A DNA stretch of 64,000 nt from Heloderma charlesbogerti (GCA_026122225.1 JANEZZ010002062.1:716851-780850), one strand, 5' to 3'. Positions 1-11,631 are shown, counted from the first letter of the stretch. Notes: generated from the letters alone by a model not told the origin. Numbers and translations: made by a program.

Positions 1-68
1 TCCTGTGATGTCAGAGATTTAAAGGCGCAGTACACCTTTCCAGGGTCTCATGCGGCAACCCTATAAAG

Positions 69-204
69 CAGGGGTGGGCAACTTGTAGCCCTCCAGATAT
101 TTTGGCCTACAGCTCCCATCAGCCCTCACCACTGGCCATGCTGGCTAAGGCTGATGGGTGTTGCAGGCCCAAACATCTGGAGGGCCACAAGTTGTCTGTC
201 CCTG
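69..204. mobile_element. Palindromic hAT-type MITE
   Basis: The element begins CAGGGGTGGGCAAC and ends with an imperfect reverse complement (ttgtctgtccctg). The two halves around 'ggccatgctggctaaggctgatggg' are largely inverted copies. The flanks CTATAAAG (61-68) and CTATAAGA (205-212) look like an 8-bp target duplication with two changes. From memory this is a very common squamate MITE ('ccctccagatgttttggcc... ctcccatcagccc'). It is non-coding. Confidence 0.75.
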
Positions 205-212
205 CTATAAGA

Positions 213-579
213 CCATCAGCGCAGTTTTGCAAAATAAGAGACAAAAGTTGGAGAGTCAGTGGAAGGAAATTGGGGCTGGGGGGCCTGGAGTGGAGTGCTG
301 AGTGGAGGGGAGCTGGAGCTAGGTTGCAGATGGTTTTGTGAAAACAAAAGTTGGGCTACAATTTCTGGAAAGAGAGCTGCTGGGACTATAAACTTCTCAG
401 TTGGAGTGTGTGGTTTGGAGGGGTCCTAACTGCTTGTTGTTGTGGGGAAGCCTCTCTGCATATCCTCAGAGGCATTTTGATCCCTTTTTTTTAATGATTC
501 AGAATTCCCTGCTAAGGATTCAGCAACCTTGTTGCATCAGTCCCTTATTGCTGTGCCCCAGTGTTACCCAGCCAGGGGA
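213..579. other. No recognisable feature
   Basis: Ordinary AT/GC-mixed sequence. I see no coding signal, terminal repeat or RNA gene in it. Confidence 0.5.
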
Positions 580-800
580 AGAACATTTTATTCTCCCAGG
601 AATTTAAAGAACTGTTTTTAGTGCTTTTCGTATTTTATCCTGCTGCTGCTGGTTTTAATTTGCTTTTATGTGCTGAGATTGTTTCCTCTTGGTTGTATTC
701 TGGGTTAATTAATTGATTAATTTGTTTTAATGTTTCTATTTTATGTTTTAATCTTTTGTACGCTGCCCAGAGAACTTAGGCGGTTTAAAGGTACCCTTAA
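580..800 (+). mobile_element. LINE L2-like 3' tail, degraded
   Basis: T-rich sequence ends in 'tgtacgctgcccagagaacttaggcgg'. That resembles the 3' tails of L2-type LINEs elsewhere in this window (15255-15330 and 16035-16100: 'gaaccacccagagagctt...', 'cgcccagagtggctgg'). Only the non-coding tail is present and the reverse transcriptase portion is missing. Confidence 0.5.
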
Positions 801-1435
801 ACAACTGGAAAAAATGTATCAAGTGCATCTATGTGACTCCTACATATTTCGATGTGCCCTGAACTCCAGCTCGCTGCTTCTGCCTGGCTGCTTTTATCAC
901 CCGGGGCCATCTGTTTGCCTGCACATGCAGCTCTCACTGCTTTTGGCACCAGGCCCAGCTCCAAGGTTTGTGGGACCATGGGCAAGCAGTGCTCAGTGGG
1001 CCCCAAGCTAACGTGTGGGGCGGGCTGCATAGCTGGCCACCCATGATCCTGCTGACAGCAGCAGTAGCAGCACTGATGAGGGGTCTGGGCTGTCTGGGTG
1101 AAATTGGCAGCTCTGTCATATTCATTGCACTGACTTGGACCCTCATGTGCAAGCCCCGGGCTGGCATAATTGAAGCAGTGGCACTAGGGAAGTTGAACAT
1201 GCATTCTGCTAGAGGGTGATATATAAGTACAACCAGAAAGCATTCACAGCAGCAACATCACCTACCCTTCTGTAAATTTGCAGGGAATTTACATAGGAGC
1301 ACCTTTACCATATATATCATGTTTGCTGCCCATAAGAACCATTGGGGGATCCTTCTTTGTTCAACCCCCCAAACTTGAAAGGCTTCCCTCCCACAAAATC
1401 CCCTTGGTCTGATCCAGCAGGGTTTCTTCTGTTCT
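801..1435. other. No recognisable feature
   Basis: Short open frames overlap on both strands, but none has a recognisable domain. No repeat structure was noticed. Confidence 0.4.
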
Positions 1436-1752
1436 CATGCCTCTGATCATCAAGCTGCTTTCTACTGAGTCAGATCAGTATTCCCTCTAGTTTAGTGTTG
1501 TCTTCACCATCCTCCCTCAACCTGACATTCACTAGATGTATTGGACTTTAGCTGCCATAAGCCAATAGTCAGGAATGCTACGATTTGTAGTCCAAATACC
1601 AAACCATTGTGGGGAAGGGTAGTTCATAATTACTGGTGGTGACTCACTGGGGTTTCAGACATAGGCTTTTTCACCCCCTACCTGGAAATGCTGAGGACTG
1701 AAGCTGGGACCTTCTGCGTGCCATGCATGTGTCTACTGCTGGGCTACATATG
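1436..1752 (-). mobile_element. tRNA-derived SINE, antisense
   Basis: The segment runs from 'aagctgctttctactgagtcagatca' to 'gaagctgggaccttctgcgtgcc...ctgctgggcta'. Read on the minus strand, the right end resembles a decayed tRNA 5' half with a B-box-like 'gggtTCaaTccc' region. The body is a squamate SINE pattern I know from memory. About 80 bp near 1525-1600 look like a foreign piece ('actttagctgccataagcc') inside the SINE. Confidence 0.55.
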
Positions 1753-2080
1753 AACATCTCTTCTGGATCAGACCAACGTTCTGACTAGTCCAGCATCCTG
1801 TTTCCCTGACTGGCCAGCCAGTGTTTTCTGAGGAGCCCACCAGCAGGACATGAAGGCAACAGCCTTTTCTGAGGTTGCCCCCAGCAACTGGTATTGCACG
1901 GCATACTGACACCTGAACATAGAGGTTCCCTTTGGGTATCTGGAATCACGGCCATTGGCTATCCTTTCTTCTCTGATTTGGTCTATCTTCCACTGAAGCC
2001 ATCTAAGCTAGAGGCCATCACCATATCCTGCAACAGCATATTCCACAAAATCATTATGTGCCATGTGGAGAAGTATTGTC
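1753..2080. repeat. Common squamate interspersed repeat fragment
   Basis: Contains 'ctggatcagaccaacgttctgactagtccagcatcctgtttc', 'cccagcaactggtattgca' and 'gaggccatcaccatatcctg...ccacaaaatcattatgtg' in the order found in a very abundant squamate repeat (recalled, probably a LINE 3' part). It is heavily diverged, and I cannot state the family. Confidence 0.45.
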
Positions 2081-2339
2081 TGTCCTGAAACTACTGCCAA
2101 ACACATGAACCTGGACTGAGGAGAAAGCAATGATGAATGACCCCCCTTTTGGCAGAAGGACCAGGCCGATTTCCAAAATCTTGGTGCTGTGGAACAACCT
2201 TCCGTTTCCTAACAGAGTATATTCTCATTTTGGAGGGTAGAGACTGATGATACAGATGGGAGCCTGGATGTGTAAGTATAAGTAACTTCTGGCATAATGC
2301 CATTCTCCAGCTGAAAGCAAAAGAATGTAATAGATTTCC

Positions 2340-2572
2340 ATAAATTTATTATTATATTTATTTTTATTATTTTATTATTACATTTGGATTCCAGATTTTT
2401 TCCCCTTGGAAGGAACCCAAGGCACCTTCTCCTCTCCATTTTATCTTCACAACAATCCTGTGAGGTAGGTTAGACTGATAGTCAGTGACTGGCCCAAAGT
2501 CATCCAGTGAGGACTCAAACCCGAGCCTGCTGAGTCCCAGTCCAACACTCTAGCCACTACACCACACCAGAG
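2340..2572 (-). mobile_element. MIR-like tRNA-derived SINE, antisense
   Basis: An AT-rich tail (2340-2385) is followed by 'tcacaacaatcctgtgaggtaggttagactga', 'gactggcccaaagtcatccagtgag' and 'tccagtccaacactctagccactacacca'. On the minus strand the last part reads like a tRNA-like head (tgGTGTAGTGGcTAGAGTGTTGGACTgggact...). This is the usual order of vertebrate MIR/CORE-like SINEs. Confidence 0.6.
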
Positions 2573-2821
2573 TTCAGTGAAATAAATACTGTATTAGAAG
2601 AAACAAAGAAAAATTGTGGAAGGGGCTATCAGCTCAGTGGCAGTGACAGGGGAGGGGGAGAATTTTGTTTGGTCCACATTTATAAGTGCACTGACCTAAT
2701 TGGCACTCCTTGGTACAATATGGGGATTGGAGAGCATTTATCCTTCAGATTACACAGCACCCCAAATTTTGTGATGCAATTTTTGGATTAAACATTGCAT
2801 ACAAAAATGCATGTGTTAGAG

Positions 2822-2910
2822 CAGGGGTGGGGAATGTGTGGCTCTCCAGATGTTTTGGCCTACAACTCTCATCAGCCCTAGCCAGCATGGCCGGTGATGA
2901 GGGGTGATGG
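2822..2910. mobile_element. Truncated copy of the MITE at 69-204
   Basis: The left half (CAGGGGTGGGGAATGTGTGGC...ccagatgttttggcctaca) matches the MITE at the start of the window. The right half breaks off after 'gatgggagtt' and no right terminus is present. Confidence 0.65.
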
Positions 2911-3184
2911 GAGTTTAAGAATGTGCACAAAATGCTTAATGCATACACAAGGGAAAATGCACAAAAAAGGTACAAATTTCCATACAGATTTAATCATCAT
3001 CATCACCCCAAGCTCGTGAAGAAATGGGCCAGAAAGAGCTTGACCTCAAAAAACGGACAATCCCAGCGAGACCAAGATTGACAGTTCCGACCATCCCTAA
3101 TAACTCATCTCCTAATCATGCTGGAATATTCCCCCCACCCCATTACAAAATGGTTGCCTGGAATCACTGGAGGCACTCTGCTGC

Positions 3185-3679
3185 ATGATGTTCTCTAGTT
3201 CGACCTGTGTACAAAGTTGCACATGTTCTAATGAGACTCACACACCTGCTTATAAAGAATCTTTAGACATTGGCAATAGAGCGTCTATGGCTAAGAAGGC
3301 TCAGACACTGTTGGAGAGGATAACAACCACAATGGCACATTTATTGTGGTTTGCAAAGATTCAAATGCACAAGCCGGTCTTGGGGGAATTAGCTGAGCAA
3401 ATGGATTTAATACTTAGGACCAACTGGGGATGCTCCAACCTTCACCAAGTTATATATGCTTTGGTGGGGAAATTAGCTGCATTCTTGGTGAAGCTGAACT
3501 CCAGGCCTAAAAGTAGCTTTCAAGATTGTAGGAAGGAGTCTTCTCAAGGCTTGAAGCACACCCCCACCCCCCATACACACAGAAGGGAAAGAGGCTGGAG
3601 GCTACAATTTGTAGTAAGACCTTCCAAAAGCAATATACCTTTCCTTGGGCTGAAGCCCTTTCCTGCAGACAGGAACTAG
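3185..3679 (+). other. Unrecognised 164-codon open frame
   Basis: An open frame runs from ATG 3185 to TAG 3679. The translation is mixed in composition, with a His/Pro-rich stretch near residue 125. I recognise no domain, signal peptide or repeat. No promoter or splice pattern supports it, and it lies in a region without other features (2925-4431). It could be a decayed transposon frame or chance. Confidence 0.12.
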
Positions 3680-4431
3680 TGCATGTTGCAATTCCCGGTC
3701 TCAGGTGAAGAGGAAGGAAAGCAGAGAGCCTTGACTAGGGGAGGCCAAGCACCCACTATTGGCACCTTGCTCTGGCAAGCAAGGAGCTTAGCAATTTCAG
3801 CGATTTCAGCATGGAGCCTTTCCTCTGGGAAGAGACACTCTGAGCGATTTCAGCAGCAGTGTGGCATAACCATGCCCCTGGAGGGGTGAGGCACCTAGTG
3901 ATTTCAGCAGCATGGCCCCCCACCTCTGGGAAGAGGGGGACTGGGGACTGCCCCAACCTGAGGCTTCTGATACAGTTCAGAGAAAGGCAGTGACATCACA
4001 ACTCTGATGAGCCAGACACTGCTCATAGGCACTGGAAATGGTGCTGCTTGCTATGGGGTAAAGACTGAGTTGGCCTTCCATCCTGCATAACAGAAGAGGG
4101 TGCTTGGGGATGATGGCTATACTTGCCGGAAACAAAAGTCCTACTTACTATCTCTTAATCTTTTAACAAAAGATGACCTTGCATGTTAATGACTGTCTTA
4201 AAGACTGGTGTCACGGCTGGAGTGAGTTCAACAATGCGAGCATATTGCAGGGAGTTGACTAGGTAACTTACCAGATACCACCCTTGCTGTCCAGCACATT
4301 CATGTTTTGCTGAATTTTGACCCCCACCTTTGCCTTTGGGGAATGCATTTTAAGAAGTCTGTTAGAAACTGAATGGCTTGCTCTAGTCTTGCGTGATGCT
4401 CCCAACCCCATTCCTGTGCCTTTCTCCCACC

Positions 4432-5631
4432 TAGGGATGTCAGAGAATTTTGCCACGAATCTCGGGGAGGCCGAATGTCAGCGCATTCGGCCCTCCGAAA
4501 TCGGTGGCGAAACGGTCTGCCCCCCCGCCCCCCCCGGGATGGGACTTACCTTGTGTGAATGTCCGTGGCGGCGGCGGCAGCTCCGGTGACGGTTCGGTGG
4601 CGGTTCGGCGGCAGCGGCGGCTGCAGCGGCCAGTCTTCCGACCGGCTGCCGCCGCCGCCATTTCTAGTAAAAAAAACCCAAAAACCAAAAAAAGTGATAG
4701 GCTATGTAAACATTTACATAGCCTATCACGGCTAGATTAAAAAAAAAAAACCGTGATAGGCTACGTAAATGTTTACGTAGGGATGTCAGAGAATTTCTCC
4801 ACGAATCTCGGGGAGGCCGAATGACAGCGCATTCGGCCCCCCGAAATTGGTGGAGAAACAGTCTGCCCCCCGCCCCCCCTGGGACGGGACTTACCTCGTG
4901 CGAATGTCCCTGGCGGTGGCGGCTCTGGCGGCGGTTCGGCGGCGGTTCGGCGGTGGCAGTTTGGCGGCCGGTCTTCCGACCGGCCGCCGCCATTTCCAAG
5001 TTAAAAAACAAAACAAAACAAAAAAAGTGATAGGCTACGTAAAGATTTACATAGCCTATCATGGCTAGATTTAAAAAAAAATCCTCCTGTCCTGCCGGGA
5101 TGCAAATGGCGGCAGCCGTAGCCTCCGCCATTTGCGTCCCTGCAGTCAGCCGTGATAGGCTACGTAAATCTTTACGTAGCCTATCACGGCTGAGTGGGGG
5201 GAAAAAAAACCCATCGTACGCAAATGGCGGCGCCCATGGGCGCTGTCATTTGCATTCCTTATTTTGGCACGTCTAGTCTACGTAAACATTTACGTAGACT
5301 ACGGCGAAAATAAGGGGAACGCTATTTGCGTACGCGCTGTTTTTTTTTTTTTTTTTACTCAGCTGTGATAGGCTCCGTAAACATTTGCGTAGCCTATCAT
5401 GGCTGATTGCAGGGACGCAAACGGCGGCGGCTACCGTCGCCGCCATTTGCGTTCCCAGCCAGCCAGGATTTGCTGCGGGAGGGACAGGGCGCCTGCCCCC
5501 TGGCCAGAATTTCGGGGGGGGAGGGACGGGGCGCCTCCCCCCCAGCCAGAATTTCGGGGGGAGGGACGGAGCGCCTCCCCCCCACCGTGAATCAAATTTT
5601 GGGCAAGTTAAGTGACTTTCGTACATCCCTA
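4432..5631 (-). mobile_element. E1: palindrome-rich hAT-like element, double left end
   Basis: Starts TAGGGATGTCAGAGAATTT and ends GACTTTCGTACATCCCTA. The 8-bp target duplication CTCCCACC is perfect (4424-4431, 5632-5639). The left ('B') terminus is present twice: at 4432 and again at 4778, where the second TAGGGATGTC directly follows a half palindrome ending tttacg. The interior holds palindromes centred near 4710, 5046, 5170, 5288 and 5384 of the ataggctacgtaaa/tttacgtagcctat type, alternating with cgcaaatggcggc hairpins. Non-coding; strand is given as A-end to B-end. Confidence 0.9.
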
Positions 5632-5639
5632 CTCCCACC

Positions 5640-7148
5640 TTTGCTGAGGCTGGGGATGAAGACGCCTGGCTTTGTGGCTGTGCCTCAAAATGGAGTCAGT
5701 ACTGTTCACTCAAAAGAGAGCGACTTTGTAACAGGAGCCAGTAAATAATCAAAGAATTTAACTATGGAAAGTGGCATAGCTAATTCTATACCTGTAGGGA
5801 ACTTTGGCAAGAGGGGAGGATCTCAAATAAACAGAATCGTGGTGAACATGCTGTCACAGCATGTCTTGGCTACAGTGCTTGGCTAATTCTGACGTATGAT
5901 TGGGCTAATATGAACTTTTCCATAGCCAAGACTTTAATGTCAGGGATGTAAGGATGTTTACCAGGAAGAGCCTAGGGAAAAAGCAGTCTTAGCATACACA
6001 TTGGAATTGTTGATTTTAAGCTGGAATGGAAACAAAATAACCATCACTATGTCTGCCTTTGTGTGGCATCCTGGAAAATCCAGCACAAATCCAATCTCTA
6101 ATTAATAACTTTTAGTTAATGCTACCTTAACATTTTCCCCCAGATAATCTCCTTTCTGAGATCCACTGACTGATTTTAATCTCTTGTGTATACAAAAACC
6201 AGAAGGCAAACATCAAAACAGGACAGAAAGTGGAAAGAGATTGTATCTAAGATGCCAATGGGGAAAAAAGTATTTATTATCATTGCATCTCGGAACAAAG
6301 AGCTCTTTTGTCATGGACAGTCTAAATTACAGGATCAGGCAGAGCCAGCTTCCAAAATGGTGGCTATTTCTCTTCCACCAGTGCATTGATCTGGGGTCTT
6401 GATTCTGTTAGGGCCCAGTCAAAACAGATTCTTTTAGATGACCAGGATGAAACAAAGCCACTTGTGCAAAAGGATGACAGTTGGTTGATAGAAAATAGAT
6501 GCAGAATAAATATGCAAAGAAAGCTCACACCTCTCATGAGCCCATGAAGCTGTCACAGTGGGGTGTCTGTTTGGGTCCCTCAGACAGATGAGAAGTCATC
6601 CCTAGAGGCACAAGTTTATCCAGGCTGGTAATGTGCTTTCCCCCATGGAGTGAGAATGGAGGCCAAAACTAGACTGCTTGATTTTATAGGTTTCTCTCAG
6701 GAGCTGACAGGGAACACCTCTCCCCCTTCTCAGAAGAAGTGGGGGTGGCTGGGTGGGTGGCTTAGGCTTGCTTCTCACAGGAAATGCAACTTATCTCTGC
6801 TCAAGCAGGGTGAGGTAACCAGCTGGCAAGAACAGCTCGAAGGTGAGGCTGTAAATTACTGGCCTGTATGAGAGGCCCACTTAATCTACTATAAAGCTGC
6901 TGTTTAGGCCAAACTGTACAAGTCTCTAGGCGGCTACCAACAGCATATAGGAGTGTTGTGAAGTCCACCTTATTGCTCACCAACGAACTCACTACAACCC
7001 TCATGGTCAATTTTTGATTGGCACCTTTGAGAATATGTTCTCTTTTCACATGTATACACTGAACTGCCTCCAAACCAGGGGGTTCTATTCTGATGATAGT
7101 TCTGTACTCCATGAATGTTTCCTGTCCCCCTTTAAAGCAATCTAGCAG
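5640..7148. other. No recognisable feature
   Basis: About 1.5 kb of AT-rich sequence without a recognisable coding domain, terminal inverted repeat or known repeat. The stretch near 6480-6530 loosely resembles 18805-18840 (gaaaatagatgcagaataaa / gaaaatggatgcagagaaa), so an old LTR remnant is possible. Confidence 0.35.
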
Positions 7149-7231
7149 TGCAATCCTATGCATGCCTACTCAGAAGTATGTCCCATTGAGTTCAGTGAAC
7201 CTTGCTCCCAGGTAAGTGGGTATAGGCTTGC
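7149..7231. mobile_element. Short MITE ('gcaatcctatgcatgcctactcag')
   Basis: The element opens with gtgcaatcctatgcatg and closes with an inverted gtataggcttgcagcc. Between them lie the inverted motifs tactcagaagtatgtccc and tgctcccaggtaagt. This short palindromic repeat is very common in squamate genomes (from memory). No clear target duplication could be assigned. Confidence 0.55.
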
Positions 7232-7780
7232 AGCCTTGGCCATCTAAAACTACATACTGGGCCAGTGAATTCCAGTTCTGCCTTGTGTGAAAAACTCCTC
7301 CAAAGTTTGGTGAGGTAGGATGTCTCTCTTTGCAGAAACCATGCTGATTCATGCTCAGCCAGGCTTGTTCTTCAGTATGCTTAATAACACATTCCACTCA
7401 TTTACTTTGGACATAATTTAGGCAAACCTTCCTGTGTCTTCTCTGGATCCTTTTTAAAAATCAGCTCTGGTTTCTTTTCAGTCCTCTGGTGAGGAGGCCA
7501 ATTGTAGCAACAAGCTACATAATGTTGTTATAACAGTAGTTACTCATTGAAGTTCTTTAGGAGTTGCTAGGTGTATACTGGGAGTGTACACAAATGACCT
7601 CTTGAAATTCTCCACCCTACTTGTGGGCAGAGAAATTAGGGGGAAAATTTCACTGAGTTTCTCCAGTGGGAGGAGAAATTATCCAATGATTTCTCATAGG
7701 TAGGTCACACCACTAGCAAGAGGCCTCCCCTTGTCAGAGGCCCCTTCCTGGCTCTGCACATGTTTTACCAGAAGAGCCAG
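7232..7780. other. No recognisable feature
   Basis: Nothing supportable was seen beyond low-complexity T-rich patches. Confidence 0.35.
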
Positions 7781-7783
7781 TTA

Positions 7784-7919
7784 GGACACAATCTTATGCC
7801 TGCTTAGACAGAAAAAAAGCCCTACAACTCCCAGCATTTCACAGCCAGCATGCCTGGATGGGGCATGCTGGGAGATATAGGACTTTTTGTTCTGTCTAAA
7901 CATGCATAGGATTGTGCCC
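7784..7919. mobile_element. PIF/Harbinger-like MITE with TTA target duplication
   Basis: The terminal inverted repeats are GGACACAATCTTATGC at the left and GCATAGGATTGTGCCC at the right. The whole 136 bp folds back around 'catgcctggatggggcatg'. TTA lies on both sides (7781-7783, 7920-7922), matching the 3-bp TWA duplication of PIF/Harbinger elements. It has no coding capacity. Confidence 0.6.
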
Positions 7920-7945
7920 TTAGTATCCCAGGTACCTGGTGCCAT

Positions 7946-8842
7946 TAGGGATGTACGAAAGTCACTTACCTTTCCGCGGATTATGTTGATGGTGGGGGGG
8001 GGGAGGCGTTCTGTCCCTCCCACTGGAATCCTCGACGGGGGGGGAGGCGATCTGTTCCTCCCCCCCGGAATCCTCCATGGCCGGCTGTGCTCCGTGGCAG
8101 CTCCGCGGAGCAGCTGGCCAGGCCCAGCCCAGCCCAGAGCCGTCCGCAGCCAGATTTCCAGCCGCGGAGGGCTCTGGGGGGAAAAAAAACAACAACCCAC
8201 GTATGCAAATGGCAGTGGCTACGGCTGCCACCATTTGCGTTCCTTATTTTTGGCCGTCTTAATCTACGTAAATATTTATGTAGACTATGATGGCAAAAAT
8301 AAAGGGGAACGCAAATAGCGTAGCGGGCGCTATTTGCATCCCTTTTTGATTCACCGTTTTAGCGTACGTAAATATTTACGTAGGCTAAAACGGCAAATCA
8401 GGAAGGGACACAAATAGCGCCTGCTACGCTATTTGCGTTCCCCTTTATTTTCCCTGTCATAGTCTATGTAAATATTTACGTAGACTAAGACGGCCAAAAA
8501 TAAGGAACGCAAATGGCGGCTGTAGCCGCTGCCATTTCCGTAAGCGGTTTTTTTTTTTTTTAAACCCAGCCATGATAGGCTACGTAAATCTTTACGTAGC
8601 CTATCACATCTTTTTTTTTTTTTTACAAGACTGCAAATGGCAGTGGAGGCAGCCGGTCGGAAGACCAGCCGCCGCCGCCGCCGCTGCTGAAGCCGCCACT
8701 GGAGCCGCCGCCACTGGAGCCACCGCCACCTGGAAGATCCGCCCCAGGTAAGTCTCGTCCCGGGGGGGGGATCCGCAGGGGGGCGGGGGGTGGCAGGCCG
8801 TTCCACCACTGAGATCTGTGGCGGAATTCTCTGCCATCCCTA
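7946..8842 (+). mobile_element. E2: palindrome-rich hAT-like element (A to B)
   Basis: The A end is TAGGGATGTACGAAAGTCACTTACC and the B end is gcggaattctctgCCATCCCTA. The centre carries palindromes near 8272, 8373, 8476 and 8590, with caaatagcg-type hairpins between them. A GC-rich domain (8000-8190) follows the A end. Unlike its relatives, the flanks (GGTGCCAT, ATCATGGT) do not form a direct repeat. Confidence 0.85.
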
Positions 8843-8894
8843 ATCATGGTATAATTTTCCTGTGGGACCTGGGAACAAGCATGCCCCAACCCCG

Positions 8895-8990
8895 GACTGG
8901 GGAAAAAGCAGCAAGTCAGTGAGAAGAGTTGAAGAGGAAAAAGACTGGGGAAAAAGCAGCAAGTCAGTGAGAAGAGTTGAAGAGGAAAGT
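8895..8990. repeat. Two-copy 48-bp tandem repeat
   Basis: The unit beginning gactggggaaaaagcagc occurs at 8895 and again at 8943 with almost no change, so it is a recent local duplication just outside E2. Confidence 0.85.
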
Positions 8991-9189
8991 GGAGGTTAAA
9001 ATGAGCTAACCTGAGGTGGTTCCAATTCAAGAACAAATCAACATGTTTTGAGTGAGCTTCTTCTGAATTGTGCTTGGAAAAAATTGCCCATCATGGGAAA
9101 TGATCGAATTCCCCCCACTCACATCAGATTGGCTGGAAAATGGCTCGAACTATTTCCACAAAAGTTGGAAATAATTTGGCTTATTAAAT

Positions 9190-9790
9190 GAAATTAGGAA
9201 ATCGGGCCCTCCCTTGCAAACCACATCTTGCATGGGCCTCTGAGCTTTTCATTCATTGGGAAGGGTGGTTTGTGGATTGGGTATAACTGATGGAAGGTGG
9301 AAGTGAAGCTGATAATGTTTCTCAGGCTTGGATTTTAATCCCAGCTGAAGAAGAATTCAGGGAGTCATAAAGCTCACATCTTCTGAGATCATCATTATGA
9401 GCCCTTGAAACATGTACCCAAATCTGCATATGAGAAGTTTTGCCAGCATCTCTCCATATCTCCACTGAAGTCCAAAATCATGGGGATTGGGATCCACACA
9501 AAATATTAAGGATGATCGACGTGGGCGTCTTCAACAATTTAATTTAGGGTGGAAAGCAACATTTTTGTGAAATGGATTTTGCAGGAGAATCCCCCCTTTT
9601 CTGAAATAAAACATTGTATTCTTGATGGGATCCTAAGTATTGCACTTTGCTCTTCAGTAGTGTGGCAGGAAATTTCTGGTGAAATGCATCAAAATGGATT
9701 GATGATGACAGGGAAATTCTGGAACAAAGTACGATACAGAAAGTAGCCAGAATCTCACATCTTGGTTTGGTTCAGTCAATTTGGTCAGTC
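9190..9790 (+). repeat. Segmental copy paralogous to 46.44-46.74 kb (minus)
   Basis: Several blocks match the minus strand of 46440-46740 in order. They include 'gggccctcccttgcaaac', 'atggattttgca.gagaatcccccc', 'ctgaaataaaacattgtattcttgatgggatcc', 'gattgatgatgacaggga' and 'agaaagtagccagaatctcacatcttggtttgg'. In the 46-kb copy the block lies just upstream of a signal-peptide exon. No such exon was found downstream here because a LINE insertion begins at about 10.2 kb. Confidence 0.7.
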
Positions 9791-9794
9791 AATT

Positions 9795-9975
9795 CAGACA
9801 GGATTTATTTATTTATTTATTTTTTACCACCCAATGCTGAAGCTGTCCGGGCAGTTCACAAAATTAAAACTACAAAAATACATCAGAAAATACAACATAA
9901 AATATAATAGATTAAAACTACAGAATAAAAATACAAGCAGAGTAAAACCTAGCAGAAGTGCAGATATTTAAAATG
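9795..9975 (-). mobile_element. LINE 3' tail, antisense
   Basis: A (tatt)n run is followed by 'taccacccaatgctgaagctgtccgggcagttcacaaaattaaaa'. This is the reverse complement of the tail of the L2 copy at 15255-15330 ('gaaccacccagagagcttcagctattgggtggtat'). Only the tail is present. Confidence 0.6.
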
Positions 9976-10611
9976 CAAGAGGGACTTCCAGGGAAGATGG
10001 AAACAGAGTAGCAGTTTGTTTTAGAAGCTCCTTTTAAAATTCCTTTTAATTATGTTTTTTTTTTTTTAGCCATCTGGAACTTTTATCTTTTGAGTTTTAG
10101 TTAAGCTCTTATCAGGTGTTTTTAGTGCTCCCTGTTGGTTGTTTTGTCTCCTAAGAAATTTCCGTTGGTGTTGCTATCATGAGGCGGTTTTCATTCAGAG
10201 AAGCTTGCTGTATTTTCATTCATTATGAGGAAGGAACGACGAGTGAGAACAAGCCCAGACTTATATTCTCTGTCTAAACCTACCAAACAGGTATGTATTG
10301 ATGATTTGCTGCTACTGAAGGGTTTAGTAAGTGAACTCTCTGCCTTTGATTCTCCAAAAAAATATAAGGCCTTGGAATTAGACTCATAATTTCCACCTAC
10401 TCCTGGTCGTTATTCCCCCATAATTGATCAGTCTACTCTAGAGGGAGATCCTCCCAACACTCAACTTGCTCCTCCACTCTGTTTAGAAAGGAACCCCTCT
10501 GAGAATGTGAAAGACGGCCAAGGCTTTGCAAAAGAACTCTTACTGAATTTTATTGGCGATCACTGCCTCCTCACCAGAGATACAATTATGTCTGTCTTCC
10601 AACAACTTAAC

Positions 10612-11287
10612 TAGGGATGGCGGAGAATTCCGCCACAGATTTCAGTGAGGCCAAATGCACTGGCACTGGCTACGTAAGTATTTACGTAGCCTATCACGGC
10701 AAGCCAAGCACCCCCCCCAAAATGGCGTACGCAAATGGCGGCGTCTACGGCGGCCGCCATTTGCGTTCCCTATTTTTCGCCGTTTTAGCTAACGTAAATA
10801 TTTACATAGGCTATTACGGTGAGAAAAAAAAGGAACGCAAATAGTGCCCACTATGCTATTTGCATTCCCCTTTTTCCCCCACCGTAATAGCCTACGTAAA
10901 TATTTACGTAAGCTAAAATGTCGAAAAATAGGGAACTCAAATGGCGGCCGCCATAGCCACTGCCATTTGCATACACTGTTTTTTTTTTTTTGCCCAGCCA
11001 TGATAAGCTATGTAAATAATTACGTAGCCTATCACAGCTGCCTGGCTGGATGCAAATGGCGGCCGCTATGGCGGCCGCCATTTGTGTCCGCAGCAGCCCG
11101 TCCGCAGCTGGAGCTCCAGCTGCGGACGGGCCTGGCCGGCTGCAGAGCAAAGCCAGCCGGGCAGGATTCCAGGGGGGAGGACCGGATCGCCTCCCCCCCG
11201 TCGAGGATTCCGGGGGGAGGGATGGAGCGCCTCCCCCCCACCGCGAACACAATCCGCGAAGAGGTAAGTGACTTTCATACATCCCTA
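10612..11287 (-). mobile_element. E3: palindrome-rich hAT-like element (B to A)
   Basis: Starts TAGGGATGGCGGAGAATTCCG and ends GACTTTCATACATCCCTA. The target duplication AACTTAAC is perfect (10604-10611, 11288-11295). Palindromes lie near 10680, 10800, 10900 and 11018, alternating with cgcaaatggcggc and caaatagtgcc hairpins. A GC-rich A-end domain occupies 11090-11260. AGGTAAGT (about 11262) faces outward next to the A end. The element interrupts a LINE frame. Confidence 0.92.
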
Positions 11288-11631
11288 AACTTAACCTTAT
11301 CTCTAACAAACTTGATTTATTTAGACACAATTTTAATGTATTTAGTCAGAAGATTACGAACTTCATGCCTCCCTTGAATGTACATCAAGGTAGTATTGCG
11401 AATAACTCTCCTTTATCCAATCAGAAAAGTCCCAACTTTACATCTAGGGGGATGTGACTGCCGGAAGAGAAATACATCTGTGTTTGCATGCCGGCTGCAA
11501 AGTAACCAAATTGTGATTCATATTGTAACTAATCACTTGAACTGAGGCTGTTGGGTGTCCAGAAGAGCTCAAATACTATGCTTTGAAACATACCTTATCG
11601 ACTTAGATAAGGCTGAGAAGCTCTCAGAAAC

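Noticed and set aside
4450..5740. Many open frames within the palindromic elements
   Set aside because: Repeated words such as 'RDRLRKYLRSLSR' or 'MIGYVNIYVAYH' are translations of the same DNA palindrome in different frames and strands, not proteins.
8260..8600. Regularly spaced short palindromes resembling a CRISPR array
   Set aside because: The units are self-complementary and separated by other palindromes. They sit inside transposons with target duplications in vertebrate-type DNA.
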